Of a stretch of DNA of 64,000 nucleotides, positions 45,822-55,583 are shown piece after piece. The number at the start of each line of letters is the position of its first letter. Within the stretch, counting starts at the first letter, position 1. The position numbers were made by a program, and so were the translations under genes. Origin of the DNA: Pelolinea sp. (GTDB lineage Bacteria; Chloroflexota; Anaerolineae; Anaerolineales; Anaerolineaceae); assembly GCA_030692365.1 (NCBI GenBank), contig JAUYCC010000053.1, positions 1 to 64,000 on the forward strand, given 5' to 3'. A model generated the notes under the pieces. The model was given only the letters and a program-made list of their open reading frames with translations, searched no databases and was not told the DNA's origin.

Positions 45822-46817
45822 TTACTTAGACCTTGCTGAAGGCAAACCGCCAGCTGGTTCAGCGGCTAAAACGGCATTCCGTATGGCATCAGCGAAAACC
45901 AACGGAGAGAAGGCGCAGAGTATATTTAGATCCAGTTTTTTATTACCAGTTGAAAGCGCAAACACCGTATCCCCATCCAACATCGTGAAGGCTGGCTGAA
46001 CAGCCAGTGTAATACCGTCTGAGGCTGATTCTGCAAATTTATTGGCTTCTTCTTTAGTAAGTTTCACGTTAGTTGCTATAACACCGATAACTGTATTTTG
46101 TTTTACGGCAATAGACAAAATACCCCGTCCAATTATCGACTTCATCACCTTCAAGGTGTCTGCAAAGTAGTCTTGCGAATCAGACTCAGCATTACCCTTT
46201 TTCAAGCTTCTAGCGCCGGCGATTATTTTTCGAGATTGGTCATCAACAATATCTCCAAAAGCATTTACAACCGCAATAGCGCCAATTATCGCGCCTCCTC
46301 CAATTTGACGGCTGCTGGTTCCCACTCCCGATTTCATCGCTTGTGACATGCCAAAGATCTTACCAACCGATGCACCAGTACCGGCGCCCACATTGCCTTC
46401 TTCTGGTTTGGTTTTACTGGCGTTTTCACAGGCCTGATAACCCATTTCCGCATCGGGCCGGATCTTTGGATTTCCAATGCCTAAATCAAATATTATTGCT
46501 TCAGGCACAATTGGCACAATGGCTGGACCGGTATTAAAGCCGATTTTCTTGTTTTCAAGCCAGCGCATTACCCCGCCTGCAGCGTCCAAACCGTAGGCAG
46601 AACCACCCGCCAGTAAAATCGCATGAATTTTTTCAACTACATGCATCGGGCGAAGCAGGTCTGTTTCCCTGGTCCCGGGCGCTCCTCCGCGTTGGCTGAC
46701 TCCGGCTGTTGCACCTTTAGGAGATAAAATTACTGTACAACCGGTTAATGCTTCAAAATTTTGGGCATGTCCTACGGAGAGATAGCCAACATCTGTAATT
46801 GCATTTTTTAGGTTCAT
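45822..46817 (-). CDS. P1 family peptidase (DmpA/S58-like)
   Basis: The 331-aa protein has ITDVGYLSVGHAQNFEALTG, LLAGGSAYGLDAAGGVMRWLE, GNVGAGTGASVGK and GVGTSSRQIGGGAIIGAI. This matches the DmpA/BapA self-processing N-terminal-nucleophile fold, where cleavage occurs near the Gly-Thr/Ser pair to expose the nucleophile. Members are aminopeptidases or beta-peptidyl peptidases. It forms a two-gene unit with degV. Confidence 0.88.
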   Translation of the reverse strand: MNLKNAITDVGYLSVGHAQNFEALTGCTVILSPKGATAGVSQRGGAPGTRETDLLRPMHVVEKIHAILLAGGSAYGLDAAGGVMRWLENKKIGFNTGPAIVPIVPEAIIFDLGIGNPKIRPDAEMGYQACENASKTKPEEGNVGAGTGASVGKIFGMSQAMKSGVGTSSRQIGGGAIIGAIAVVNAFGDIVDDQSRKIIAGARSLKKGNAESDSQDYFADTLKVMKSIIGRGILSIAVKQNTVIGVIATNVKLTKEEANKFAESASDGITLAVQPAFTMLDGDTVFALSTGNKKLDLNILCAFSPLVFADAIRNAVLAAEPAGGLPSARSK

Positions 46818-46917
46818 TTTTTTAGATTTTTGAAATAGACTATTTATTAAGTATTTATTATTATAAGTTAATGATTTTTTTGGGGATTTTCGAAAATCTT
46901 CTAATAAGGAGAATTTT

Positions 46918-48411
46918 ATGGATGGAAGAAATGAAACAACAGGTTCTATAGCCTTTGTTATTTTTGGAGTTACTGGAGATTTAACAAAAAGAAAACTACT
47001 TCCTGCTTTATATCAATTAGCCAGGGAAAAGCGGATCCCGGAAAGAATTGACATCATCGGTTTCGCAAGAAGACCATGGGATGACGGTTTAATGCAACAA
47101 GTTTTGACTGAGGGCATCCACGAATATGCGAGAATTTCGCCAGTAGATAACAAAATAATCTCCGAACTACTCTCGGATGCAAAATATATCTTGTCTGAAT
47201 TTGAAGACAGAAAAGGATATGATGAATTAAACCGGCATTTGGATGATAAAAAATATCGAAAAGTTATTTTTTACCTGGCTACACCCCCGGATTCTTATGC
47301 GAATATCATTAATAATATTTCAGCGTGTCAAGATTATGCCATAAATAAAGAATGGTTGCGCATAGTTGTTGAAAAACCTTACGGCAGAGATCTGAACTCA
47401 GCTCAATCATTGGAAAATGATCTAAGGAAATGTTTTTCGGAAGAGCAAATATTCCGTATCGATCACTATTTAGGTAAGGAGACTGTACAGAATATCCTGG
47501 TTTTCAGGTTCGCTAATGGCATTTTTGAACCATTATGGAATAAAAATTTTATTGACCATGTCCAAATCACGGTATCGGAATCAACAGATGTTGGAACAAG
47601 GGCAGGATATTTCGACACTTCAGGTGTCATAAGAGATATGTTTGCCAACCACTTACTTCAATTGGTCACACTGACCGCGATGGAGGCGCCTTACGCATTT
47701 AATGCAGAGTCAGTGCGTGATGAAAAAATGAAGGTTCTAAAATCTCTACGACCTCTAATAAGCAAGGTTGCTTTAGAAAATACGATTAGAGGTCAATATG
47801 ATGACACGAAAATTGCTGAAAAAGTTCTCCCCGGTTACTTGCATGAGGATCGTGTAGCTAAAAATTCAATTACTGAAACCTATTTAAGCGCAAAATTATT
47901 CATTGATAATTGGCGCTGGGCAAATGTGCCTTTCTACATTCGCAGCGGAAAATGCCTGCCTGTTAGGGCAACTGAAATTGCGATTCAATTTAAGCAAATT
48001 CCGCTTTCATTATTTAATTGGAAAAATATGGCTGGCGAAGCTCCTAATGTCTTGGTTTTACGGCTTCAGCCTGATGAAGGCATCACACTGTCCTTTGGAG
48101 CCAAACTTCCCGGACCAGTTAATCAAATCGCGCCCGTAAATATGGAATTTTGTTACCAGGATGCATTTGGGTCCGAGCCGCCTGAAGCCTATGAAAGGCT
48201 ATTACTGGATTGCATTTTGGGTGATCAAACGCTTTTTACCCGGCATGATGAGGTGATTGAGCAATGGCGGTTTGTGACTGAAATACTTAAAGCATGGGAA
48301 GAAAACCCTGTAAAAGAACTGCCAAAATATCAAATTGGTTCCTGGGGTCCTGTGGAATCTGAACAATTTATATCAAGGGACAATAGAAATTGGAGAAATT
48401 TACAAGGATAG
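46918..48411 (+). CDS. zwf: Glucose-6-phosphate 1-dehydrogenase
   Basis: The 497-aa enzyme has FVIFGVTGDLTKRKLLPALY (NADP site), VVEKPYGRDL, the substrate-binding RIDHYLGKETVQNILVFRFAN with the catalytic His nearby, and FYIRSGKCLPVRATEI. It begins the oxidative pentose phosphate route. ATAAGGAG precedes the ATG. No gnd or pgl gene adjoins it. Confidence 0.96.
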   Translation: MDGRNETTGSIAFVIFGVTGDLTKRKLLPALYQLAREKRIPERIDIIGFARRPWDDGLMQQVLTEGIHEYARISPVDNKIISELLSDAKYILSEFEDRKGYDELNRHLDDKKYRKVIFYLATPPDSYANIINNISACQDYAINKEWLRIVVEKPYGRDLNSAQSLENDLRKCFSEEQIFRIDHYLGKETVQNILVFRFANGIFEPLWNKNFIDHVQITVSESTDVGTRAGYFDTSGVIRDMFANHLLQLVTLTAMEAPYAFNAESVRDEKMKVLKSLRPLISKVALENTIRGQYDDTKIAEKVLPGYLHEDRVAKNSITETYLSAKLFIDNWRWANVPFYIRSGKCLPVRATEIAIQFKQIPLSLFNWKNMAGEAPNVLVLRLQPDEGITLSFGAKLPGPVNQIAPVNMEFCYQDAFGSEPPEAYERLLLDCILGDQTLFTRHDEVIEQWRFVTEILKAWEENPVKELPKYQIGSWGPVESEQFISRDNRNWRNLQG

Positions 48412-48412
48412 A

Positions 48413-49003
48413 CTAAACGGGTTGCTTACAATTTGGGCAGTACTTTTCTCTATTTCCTAAAACAAACCCGCAATGCGAACACGTTCGAGGTTGCAGGTAG
48501 CCAAGGGGAGCTCCACAAGCAATGCAGCTCGGTTCACCGGCATAGTTCGCGGTCTGGCAATAATCACACACAACACGTCTTAAACGTTCCGAAAGTTCGT
48601 ATCCGCTGCCCAAAGCTTTTGCGTTGGATTCAAGTACTTTCCATACTTCATCGATAAGCTGGATATATTCAAAATCCTGGGCAATATCATCAATTCTGTG
48701 AAGTAAATTTAATGGATTTAAAAGCGCAGCAACCGCAGAGGCGCCAAGGCTTGCGGCAATTCCAGCCCAGGTTTGTTGTCCTACCTGAACCAAAATTCCA
48801 TCCTCAACTGGTTGGAAGATTATTCCCAGTGCTGTCTCGCCCCCTGAAGTTCTTCCATCCCTGGTTTTTATTTGAACTAATAAATTCTCACCAGTTACCA
48901 GTTCCTGAACGATAAGATTGCCGCGGTTAAAATGCACCAAAAGACAATCCGCAAATTTGTCAGGGGTGAACTGGCCGTGAAAAATTCTTTGCTGCATAAC
49001 CAA
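48413..49003 (-). CDS. Zinc-ribbon protein of unknown function
   Basis: The 196-aa protein has a basic N-terminal beta-rich part. A middle part follows with a hydrophobic stretch (AGIAASLGASAVAALLNPLNLL) that could touch membrane. It ends in two zinc ribbons: VCDYCQTANYAGEPSCIACGAPLG and CSHCGFVLGNREKYCPNCKQP. Such double ribbons are common in Chloroflexota proteins of unknown role. It is divergent from the SH3-domain gene, 35 nt apart. Confidence 0.75.
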   Translation of the reverse strand: MVMQQRIFHGQFTPDKFADCLLVHFNRGNLIVQELVTGENLLVQIKTRDGRTSGGETALGIIFQPVEDGILVQVGQQTWAGIAASLGASAVAALLNPLNLLHRIDDIAQDFEYIQLIDEVWKVLESNAKALGSGYELSERLRRVVCDYCQTANYAGEPSCIACGAPLGYLQPRTCSHCGFVLGNREKYCPNCKQPV

Positions 49004-49038
49004 TGGATTATAATCGGTAACCTGAGATTAGTATAAAA

Positions 49039-49653
49039 ATGAAGAAATTTCTTATTGTCATGTCCAACTGCATGCTTCTTGGTCTTTTCTTTGCCAATTT
49101 TAGATTTGTTAAAGCCCAAGGATTAAGCCAACAGCCAACCATCGCAATTCCAACTGTTACAGGAACTCCCAAGGGAGTGACCGCGACAGTTTTGTTAAAC
49201 CAAGATGAGTCTATAAACGTTCGTTCTGGACCTGGACGATTTTTTAATAAAGTTGGCGTATTGCTTCCAGGCCAGGAAGCGCCTGTTAGAGGTCGTTCAG
49301 CCGGTGGCGATTGGGTTATGATTGATTATCCCGGAGCCCCCAATAATGTCGGCTGGATCTACGCGCCATTGGTTCAGATATCTCCTGGTGAATTACCGAT
49401 TGTTGAACCTCCATCTACGCCAACTCCTATAATGACACAGACCATTAATCCTACTTTAGCGGCTCAATTTATCTCCACGCCTAACCCAACACGTTTACCG
49501 ACCTATACACCTTCTAATCCCCTAGTTATTCCGACATATGAAGATGTTTCAAGAACCTCGGTTTTGGGTGGAATACCAATGGGTTTGGTTATCTTAATTA
49601 TTGGTGGCATTGGTGGTTTGTTGGCGATTTTTTCAGTAATTAGAAACAGATAA
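49039..49653 (+). CDS. Exported SH3-domain protein with C-terminal membrane anchor
   Basis: The 204-aa protein has a signal-like N-terminus (KKFLIVMSNCMLLGLFFANF), then a bacterial SH3 domain (ESINVRSGPGRFFNKVGVLL, DWVMIDYPGAPNNVGWIYA). A Pro/Thr-rich stalk follows, then a C-terminal membrane helix (IPMGLVILIIGGIGGLLAIF). SH3b domains often bind cell-wall peptides. It overlaps the convergent patatin gene by 21 nt. Confidence 0.82.
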   Translation: MKKFLIVMSNCMLLGLFFANFRFVKAQGLSQQPTIAIPTVTGTPKGVTATVLLNQDESINVRSGPGRFFNKVGVLLPGQEAPVRGRSAGGDWVMIDYPGAPNNVGWIYAPLVQISPGELPIVEPPSTPTPIMTQTINPTLAAQFISTPNPTRLPTYTPSNPLVIPTYEDVSRTSVLGGIPMGLVILIIGGIGGLLAIFSVIRNR

Positions 49654-50577
49654 ACCGTCGTCTAAATTGCTCACTAACATCCCTGGGGGATTTGCCACTT
49701 TGAACCAACGATTAAGTCGGTTTGAAACGCTGAATGCGGATTCCATATCTTTTGTTGATTCAAGAACAGCCTGTTCTCCAAGGTAAATCATCTCATCAAC
49801 ATCCACTTTGTCAAACATTGTGTATTTATGGACCTCTGGCCGAATGATCACATCCGGTTTTTCAAGTTTCAACCGTAAATCAGCCACAGTATTAACCATA
49901 ATCTCCATAGAGTTGATGAAAACATGTATTGCTTGGCCAAGACGCAACTGGTTTAATTGTTCAACCAGGAATTGAGGAATAGGTACATAAGGAGGGATAT
50001 CCAGCTTTGGTACATTTGGCCATATTTCCATTTGAGGGGTAAGGCCGACAGCAAACACCGGAAGTTCTGGTTTTAACCAACGCGCAGTGAGAACTGGCAC
50101 AGGGTCGAGTACCCCGCCATCTACTAAATTTAACCCATTAATTCGTTGCGCTGGAAAAATCCCCGGAACTGCGGTAGTCGCTTTAATTGCATTCACTAAA
50201 CTACCTGAATTAAAAATCACTTCCTTGCCGGAATTGATATCCACTGAAATTGAGGCAAATGTTAATTTCAAATCCTCAATTTTTGTGTCCCCAAGCAATT
50301 TTTCAATATGTTTGTATAGACTACCGAGACCGAGCAGGGAAGGAGCATCTTTATGGGAGCGATTGAAAAGGTCCGAGTATTTCAGGTTTTTGGAGAAAGA
50401 AATGATTTCTTCTATCGAAAAACCGTAGGAATATAAAGCGCCAACAATACCTCCTGCACTTGTTCCGGCAATAGCCTTGATTTGATACCCCAATTTTTCC
50501 AATTGACGAATTACGCCAATATGGGCAAAACCCTTGGTTCCTCCGCCGCCTAAGGCTAAAGTAATATTCCTCATCAT
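49633..50577 (-). CDS. Patatin-like phospholipase (RssA-type)
   Basis: The 314-aa protein has the oxyanion loop LALGGGGTKGFAHIGVIRQL, the nucleophile elbow AGTSAGGIVGAL (Ser), and VDGGVLDPVPV (catalytic Asp). The Ser-Asp dyad is complete, so it should hydrolyse acyl lipids. No signal peptide is seen, so a cytoplasmic place is expected. Confidence 0.92.
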   Translation of the reverse strand: MMRNITLALGGGGTKGFAHIGVIRQLEKLGYQIKAIAGTSAGGIVGALYSYGFSIEEIISFSKNLKYSDLFNRSHKDAPSLLGLGSLYKHIEKLLGDTKIEDLKLTFASISVDINSGKEVIFNSGSLVNAIKATTAVPGIFPAQRINGLNLVDGGVLDPVPVLTARWLKPELPVFAVGLTPQMEIWPNVPKLDIPPYVPIPQFLVEQLNQLRLGQAIHVFINSMEIMVNTVADLRLKLEKPDVIIRPEVHKYTMFDKVDVDEMIYLGEQAVLESTKDMESAFSVSNRLNRWFKVANPPGMLVSNLDDGLSVSNY

Positions 50578-50657
50578 TTTTCCTGAAGACTTTTAGGATT
50601 TTTTCAAATGATTTAGGCTTTATTTATTTCAGCCCATATAAATGTTAAAATTGCTGC

Positions 50658-51107
50658 ATGTCAAAAAAAACCATTGCCAGTAATCGAAAAGCAAAATTCG
50701 AGTACTTTCTTTTGCAGCATTATGAGGCTGGGTTAGTTCTTAAAGGAAGTGAAATTAAATCAATTCGTGCTCGGCAGATAAGCATTTCCGAGGCGTATAT
50801 TCAAATTGAGGGTAATCAGGCGTGGTTAATGGAATCACATATTGCTCCTTACGATCCGGCAAGCCGTGAAAACCATGATCCAAAGCGAAGAAGAAAATTG
50901 CTTTTAAATAAAAAAGAGATAAATCAAATTTGGCAAGACATTAAGCAAAAAGGGCTGACTGTCGTTCCTACTGAGATTTATTTGAAGGATGGAAGAGCTA
51001 AGATAGATATTGCGGTTGCAAAAGGCAAAAAACTCTATGATAAGCGCCGTGAAATTGCGCAAAAAGATTATCAAAGGGATTTGGAACGAGAAGGAAATCG
51101 CAGTTAA
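50658..51107 (+). CDS. smpB: SsrA-binding protein SmpB
   Basis: The 149-aa protein shows ASNRKAKFEYFLLQHYEAGLVLKGSEIKSIR, cited here as NRKAKFEYFLLQ and GLVLKGSEIKSIRA, then LYLKDGRAK-like EIYLKDGRAKIDI and the basic GKKLYDKRREIAQKD tail that acts in the ribosome decoding site. It carries tmRNA (gene at 14019-14415) into stalled ribosomes. TAAAAT lies 9 nt before the ATG with no ribosome site, hinting at a leaderless mRNA. It leads a run of six plus-strand genes. Confidence 0.95.
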   Translation: MSKKTIASNRKAKFEYFLLQHYEAGLVLKGSEIKSIRARQISISEAYIQIEGNQAWLMESHIAPYDPASRENHDPKRRRKLLLNKKEINQIWQDIKQKGLTVVPTEIYLKDGRAKIDIAVAKGKKLYDKRREIAQKDYQRDLEREGNRS

Positions 51108-51121
51108 TCAAAGGAACTCAA

Positions 51122-52675
51122 ATGGTAAATATCGATGGTGAATCATTAAACGTCAGGGAGTTGATTAAAGTTGTTTATGAGAAAGAAAAAGTAGCCATCT
51201 CCGATTATGGGAAAGAAAAAATATTAAAATCAAACGCCAGATTATTGAAGATACTAGAAAATAAGAAGCCGGTTTATGGTTTGAATACTGGATTTGGAAT
51301 TTTTGCAAATCAGGTTATTTCTAAGCAAGATAATGAAAAACTTAATAGAAACTTAATCATCAGCCATGCAGTCGGTACCGGTGATCCATTACCTTGCGAA
51401 ATTGTAAGAGCAGCAATGCTTATCCGCGCAAATGCTTTAACAAAGGGATACTCAGGCGTCCGAATTGAGATCGTACAAACATTGGTTGATATGCTAAATA
51501 AAGATGTTACGCCATTAATCTATTCAAAAGGATCTTTGGGTTCTTCGGGTGATTTGTGTATGCTGGCACAAATGGCTTTAGTTTTTTCAAAAGGGAAAGA
51601 TGAAAATGAACAAGAATCAGGGTTCGCAGAATTCTCAAATGAACTATTATCCGGTAGTGAAGCCATGCGCCAGGCGGCGATAGAGCGATTGCGATTATCA
51701 CAAAAAGAAGGATTGGCGCTTATTAATGGCGCTACTTTCAGCGCAGCAATCCTGGCACTTAACCTTGATAAAGCTGAATTCTTGTGCAACCTGGCCGATT
51801 TGGCGATTTCGTTAAGTTTAGAAGGCCTGGTTGGAAAGTCAGATCCCTTTCACCCTGAACTTCACCAAGCCCGTGGATTAACTGGTCAAATTGAATCAGC
51901 TCTACAAATTTCTCGAAATATTCAGGGCAGCACTTTAATAGATTCTCATCCGCATGTTCAAGATGCGTATTCCTTACGATGCTCTCCGCAAGTTCATGGA
52001 GCCGTACGAGACACTTTGGAATTTGTAAAGCAGATAGTTTTAAAAGAGATAAATGCCGCAACTGATAATCCATTAATCGTAGAGGATGATAAAGTCATTT
52101 CGGGGGGTAATTTCCACGGAGAACCGGTCGGGATGGCTGCAGATTTTATGAGTATCGCATTGTCTGAATTAGCTGCGATCTCGGAAAGGCGTGTTTTCCG
52201 CATGATGGATAAAAACCTTAATTATGGGTTGAAAGAAATGCTTGTGGATGATAGTTCATTGGAGGGGTTGAATTCTGGATTAATGATGCTTCAATATACC
52301 GCAGCCGCGTTAGTGCTGGAAAACCAAACCCTCAGTTCGCCTGACTCAGTTAGGTCACTGCCCACATCTGCTAATCAAGAAGACCATAACGCCAACGCAT
52401 ATTTGGCAGCGTATCACACCTGGCAAATCGTTGAAAATGTAACAAAAGTGCTTGCAATAGAACTCTTTTCCTCATGCCGTGCGATTGAGCAAAGGAAAAG
52501 AGCACAACCTGATAAAAAATTGGGAAGTAAAACCGACCAGGCATATAAGTTAATTAGGGAATATTTTCCTTACAAAGCTGATGACTCCATGTGGGGCTTG
52601 GATATGGAAAAATTGTATTCTTTTTTGCTTAAACCAGCAAAATTTGAAAAAGAAATGCGCATAATACTTGATTGA
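51122..52675 (+). CDS. hutH: Histidine ammonia-lyase family enzyme with an SSG active-site motif
   Basis: The 517-aa protein has VYGLNTGFGIFANQVI, the MIO loop GSLGSSGDLCMLAQ, NGATFS, QDAYSLRCSPQVHGA, NAATDNPLI and the E-box region TSANQEDHNANA. In HutH the MIO cofactor forms from Ala-Ser-Gly; here the triplet is Ser141-Ser142-Gly143. Ring closure can still occur, as in family members with Thr or other first residues. Histidine lyase is likely, another aromatic lyase or aminomutase possible. No other hut gene is near. It follows smpB by 14 nt. Confidence 0.85.
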   Translation: MVNIDGESLNVRELIKVVYEKEKVAISDYGKEKILKSNARLLKILENKKPVYGLNTGFGIFANQVISKQDNEKLNRNLIISHAVGTGDPLPCEIVRAAMLIRANALTKGYSGVRIEIVQTLVDMLNKDVTPLIYSKGSLGSSGDLCMLAQMALVFSKGKDENEQESGFAEFSNELLSGSEAMRQAAIERLRLSQKEGLALINGATFSAAILALNLDKAEFLCNLADLAISLSLEGLVGKSDPFHPELHQARGLTGQIESALQISRNIQGSTLIDSHPHVQDAYSLRCSPQVHGAVRDTLEFVKQIVLKEINAATDNPLIVEDDKVISGGNFHGEPVGMAADFMSIALSELAAISERRVFRMMDKNLNYGLKEMLVDDSSLEGLNSGLMMLQYTAAALVLENQTLSSPDSVRSLPTSANQEDHNANAYLAAYHTWQIVENVTKVLAIELFSSCRAIEQRKRAQPDKKLGSKTDQAYKLIREYFPYKADDSMWGLDMEKLYSFLLKPAKFEKEMRIILD

Positions 52676-52707
52676 CAGGAAGAAAATTACAGAGTATTCT
52701 AAAAACT

Positions 52708-53826
52708 ATGTCAGATAAAAAAGACCTGTTTAGTCGAAGAGACTTTTTACAGAAGAGCCTTTTGGGAATGGGTGGTTTGATTCTATTACCAAGCCTGAAA
52801 GCTAAAAACTTACTACTGGATGAATGGCCTCAAGGAGAGTTGCTTGGACGAAATAACGTCTATCAACCTTCTGCCTTGCCAATCAGAATAAAACCGGCCG
52901 TGGAGAGCACCGTAGTAAGGCATCTTCAGGAGGATGAAGTTGTTGTTTGGTTGCGCGATGTGTTGGGTGAATCCCCTGTTGGAAGGCCGAATAAAAAATG
53001 GGTAGAAACCCCTGAAGGTTATATCTACGCACCCAGCCTTCAAAGAGTGAAAAACATCCCAAATACTCCGGTTACCAGTTTACCAGAAGCAAATGGAGAA
53101 AAAGGTATGTGGGTTGAGGTAACGGTTCCATATGTCAATATGGAATTAGCCAATCCACCCTCGAGGGCTCCATGGCTGAATGAAGTATCTCCTTCCCGAT
53201 GGCGCCTCTATTACAGCCAGGTGATCTGGGTAGATGAAATTCAAACTGCTTCGAATGGCAGGGTCCTTTACAGACTAAACGAACGCTATGGATCATATGG
53301 TGATATTTTCTGGGCAGACGCTTCTGCATTCAGGGTAGTAACGCAGGAAGAAATCGCTCCAATTAACCCGGAGGCTGCTGACAAGAGAGTTCTGGTAAAT
53401 ATTAATCAGCAATCACTAACTTGTTACGAGGGCAATAATGAGGTGTATTTCTGCCGGGTTGCTACAGGACGTAAGCTAGACGAATATGGTAACCCTGTTG
53501 ATACTTGGGCAACGCCAACCGGAACGCATTGGATTTGGAGAAAATTAATTTCCTTGCACATGAGCGGTGGTGGAACCGGCGCGGGTTGGGATACAATGAG
53601 CATCGCCTGGACATCTTTATTTGTAGGAGAAGGTGTAGCAATTCATTCAACATTTTGGCATAATGATTTTGGCACTCCAAAATCGCACGGGTGTGTAAAT
53701 GTTTTACCGGAAGATGCCAAGTGGATTTTCCGCTGGACAACCCCGCAGGTTTTTTACAATCCCGGAGATATCACAAATAATACTTACCAGGGCACAAAAA
53801 TCGAAGTGATTGAACCCTTGTATTAA
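52708..53826 (+). CDS. L,D-transpeptidase (YkuD) with a Tat signal
   Basis: The protein begins with a twin-arginine signal (FSRRDFLQKSLLGMGG). A ~200-residue domain follows with SH3-like segments (NNVYQPSALPIRIKP, WVETPEGYIYAPSLQ). The YkuD domain is at residues ~230-370, with GVAIHSTFWHNDFGTPKSHG and CVNVLPEDAKWIF; the Cys is the nucleophile. Such enzymes make 3-3 crosslinks in peptidoglycan. ATG at 52708 is chosen because it starts right at the signal. Confidence 0.92.
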   Translation: MSDKKDLFSRRDFLQKSLLGMGGLILLPSLKAKNLLLDEWPQGELLGRNNVYQPSALPIRIKPAVESTVVRHLQEDEVVVWLRDVLGESPVGRPNKKWVETPEGYIYAPSLQRVKNIPNTPVTSLPEANGEKGMWVEVTVPYVNMELANPPSRAPWLNEVSPSRWRLYYSQVIWVDEIQTASNGRVLYRLNERYGSYGDIFWADASAFRVVTQEEIAPINPEAADKRVLVNINQQSLTCYEGNNEVYFCRVATGRKLDEYGNPVDTWATPTGTHWIWRKLISLHMSGGGTGAGWDTMSIAWTSLFVGEGVAIHSTFWHNDFGTPKSHGCVNVLPEDAKWIFRWTTPQVFYNPGDITNNTYQGTKIEVIEPLY

Positions 53827-53831
53827 ATTGA

Positions 53832-54509
53832 ATGAGTTCTGATATTAAACCCAATGTCAATGATAAGGTATTCGAAGCCTGGTTTAGAAACCATTACCTT
53901 AATCTAATATTGGAATTTTTATTGATTTTCTCAATTCTTCCAGTTATAGCACCTGTATTAATGAAATTTGGTTTGGTTTTTCCCGCAAGAGTAATTTATT
54001 GGGTTTATAGTTATTTTTGCCATCAATTTCCTTTCAGATCATGGTTTCTATTCGGTGTTCAACCTTATTATCCATTAGCTCGTGTTGGAATCAATAGTTT
54101 CCTTTCTTTTGAATCAATTTTTCACCCGGAAACTCTGAATTTTGATATATTACGAACAATTGTAGGAAATCAATATGCCGGTTACAAAATTGCGATTTGT
54201 CAGCGCGATATTGCGATGTACTTTTCTCTTTTAGCCTTTGGATTATTTTTCGCAATAAAAAATAAAAGAATAAAAAGTATCCCATTATGGATTTGGCTAG
54301 TAGCGGGCGTCATACCTTTGGGATTTGACGGTCTGACTCAATATCTTGGACATTATTCCTTACTATTTTTTGGGAACTTAATGCGCGAAAGCACCCCTTT
54401 GCTTAGGACTATCACAGGCTGCCTTTTTGGTTCATTAACAGGATGGTATATTTTCCCGACATTAGAGTCCATGCTAAACAGAAATAATTTAGAAAAACAC
54501 GAGCCATAA
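53832..54509 (+). CDS. DUF2085 membrane protein
   Basis: A 225-aa protein with four to five membrane helices (LILEFLLIFSILPVIAPVLM, then around IAMYFSLLAFGLFFAI, IPLWIWLVAGVIPLGFDGL and RTITGCLFGSLTGWYIFP). It has the family signature YSYFCHQFPFRSWFLFGVQ...LARVG. The function of the family is unknown. It lies between YkuD and pgeF with 5-nt and 0-nt gaps. Confidence 0.82.
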   Translation: MSSDIKPNVNDKVFEAWFRNHYLNLILEFLLIFSILPVIAPVLMKFGLVFPARVIYWVYSYFCHQFPFRSWFLFGVQPYYPLARVGINSFLSFESIFHPETLNFDILRTIVGNQYAGYKIAICQRDIAMYFSLLAFGLFFAIKNKRIKSIPLWIWLVAGVIPLGFDGLTQYLGHYSLLFFGNLMRESTPLLRTITGCLFGSLTGWYIFPTLESMLNRNNLEKHEP

Positions 54510-55286
54510 ATGCCGATTCATCATTCACATGGAATCACTTTCGTCACATCAGAAACCCTTGAATCTCATGAAGTAAAACATGGGTTCTTTATGCGTCATG
54601 GTGGGTGCAGTCCGCAACCTTGGAAAAGTCTGAATATGGCAACCTCAGTAGGCGATTCACGCGAAAATGTTATCGAAAACAGAAACCGAATCGCAGACGC
54701 GCTGCAAATTAACAAAACCAGTTTTTATAACCTTTGGCAGGTTCACAGCGACAGGGTGGTGATTGCCGATAACCCCAGGCTGTTATCAAATGCTCATATT
54801 CAAGCAGATGCCTTAGTAACTAGTAAAAATCAAGTTGCTTTGTTGATGCTTTTTGCAGATTGTGTTCCGATACTTTTTTACGAACCTGAGCACAATGTTA
54901 TTGCATCCGCCCATGCGGGTTGGAAAGGGACATTGAGCGGTGTTGCTTCAGAAACAATCAAAGTGATGGTCGAAAAATTCTATTGTTCGCCTGGAAATAT
55001 AATCGGAGTGATCGGACCATCCATCTGTCGAAATCATTATCAAGTTGGTAATGATGTAGTTGACAAAGCCATGAATGTTTTTAGAACTGAAGACAACGTG
55101 ATCAATTCTCATAACGAGAAAATATTCATGGATTTACCCACTGCGAACAGGCTGATCATGGAAAAATGCGGAATGAAAACTATTGAAAGGCTCGATATTT
55201 GTACAATGTGTAATAACGAGGACTGGTTTTCTCATCGCGGAGAAAAAGGAAAAACCGGTAGATTTGCTGCGGTAATAACTTTATAA
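54510..55286 (+). CDS. pgeF: Peptidoglycan editing factor PgeF (laccase-domain, YfiH)
   Basis: The 258-aa protein carries the multicopper-like fold of the YfiH family: HGFFMRHGGCSPQPWKSLNM, WQVHSDRV, ADALVTSKNQVALLMLFADC, VIASAHAGWKGTLSGV, VIGPSICRNHYQVG and CTMCNNEDWFSHRGEKGKTGR. PgeF corrects wrongly built peptidoglycan precursors; some family members act as purine nucleoside phosphorylases. The ATG directly follows the DUF2085 stop. Confidence 0.92.
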   Translation: MPIHHSHGITFVTSETLESHEVKHGFFMRHGGCSPQPWKSLNMATSVGDSRENVIENRNRIADALQINKTSFYNLWQVHSDRVVIADNPRLLSNAHIQADALVTSKNQVALLMLFADCVPILFYEPEHNVIASAHAGWKGTLSGVASETIKVMVEKFYCSPGNIIGVIGPSICRNHYQVGNDVVDKAMNVFRTEDNVINSHNEKIFMDLPTANRLIMEKCGMKTIERLDICTMCNNEDWFSHRGEKGKTGRFAAVITL

Positions 55287-55289
55287 AAA

Positions 55290-55583
55290 ATGGAAAATAA
55301 ATGTGTTGCTCTTAATATTCATGTAATTCCTGGCTCAAAACTTAACCAAATTACAGGCTATATGGATAATGGTTCGTTAAAAATAAAAATTAAAGCAAGA
55401 CCATTAGATGGCAAAGCGAATAAAGAATTAACCAAAGTATTGGCTGGTATTTTGGAAATAAAAGAGTCAGAAATAGAAATATGTTCAGGTCAAACATCCA
55501 GAAATAAAGGAGTGAAGATTTGGGGAATTGATAACAATTCTTTTCAGAAGAAGATTTCCGTTTTAATACATCAAGAACCATAA
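55290..55583 (+). CDS. DUF167 (YggU-like) protein
   Basis: The 97-aa protein has the compact YggU fold with LNIHVIPGSKLNQITGYM, IKIKARPLDGKANKELTKVL, and IEICSGQTSRNKGVKIWGI. The function of this conserved family is not known. It is the last of the smpB run and overlaps the convergent zinc-ribbon gene by 13 nt. Confidence 0.9.
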   Translation: MENKCVALNIHVIPGSKLNQITGYMDNGSLKIKIKARPLDGKANKELTKVLAGILEIKESEIEICSGQTSRNKGVKIWGIDNNSFQKKISVLIHQEP

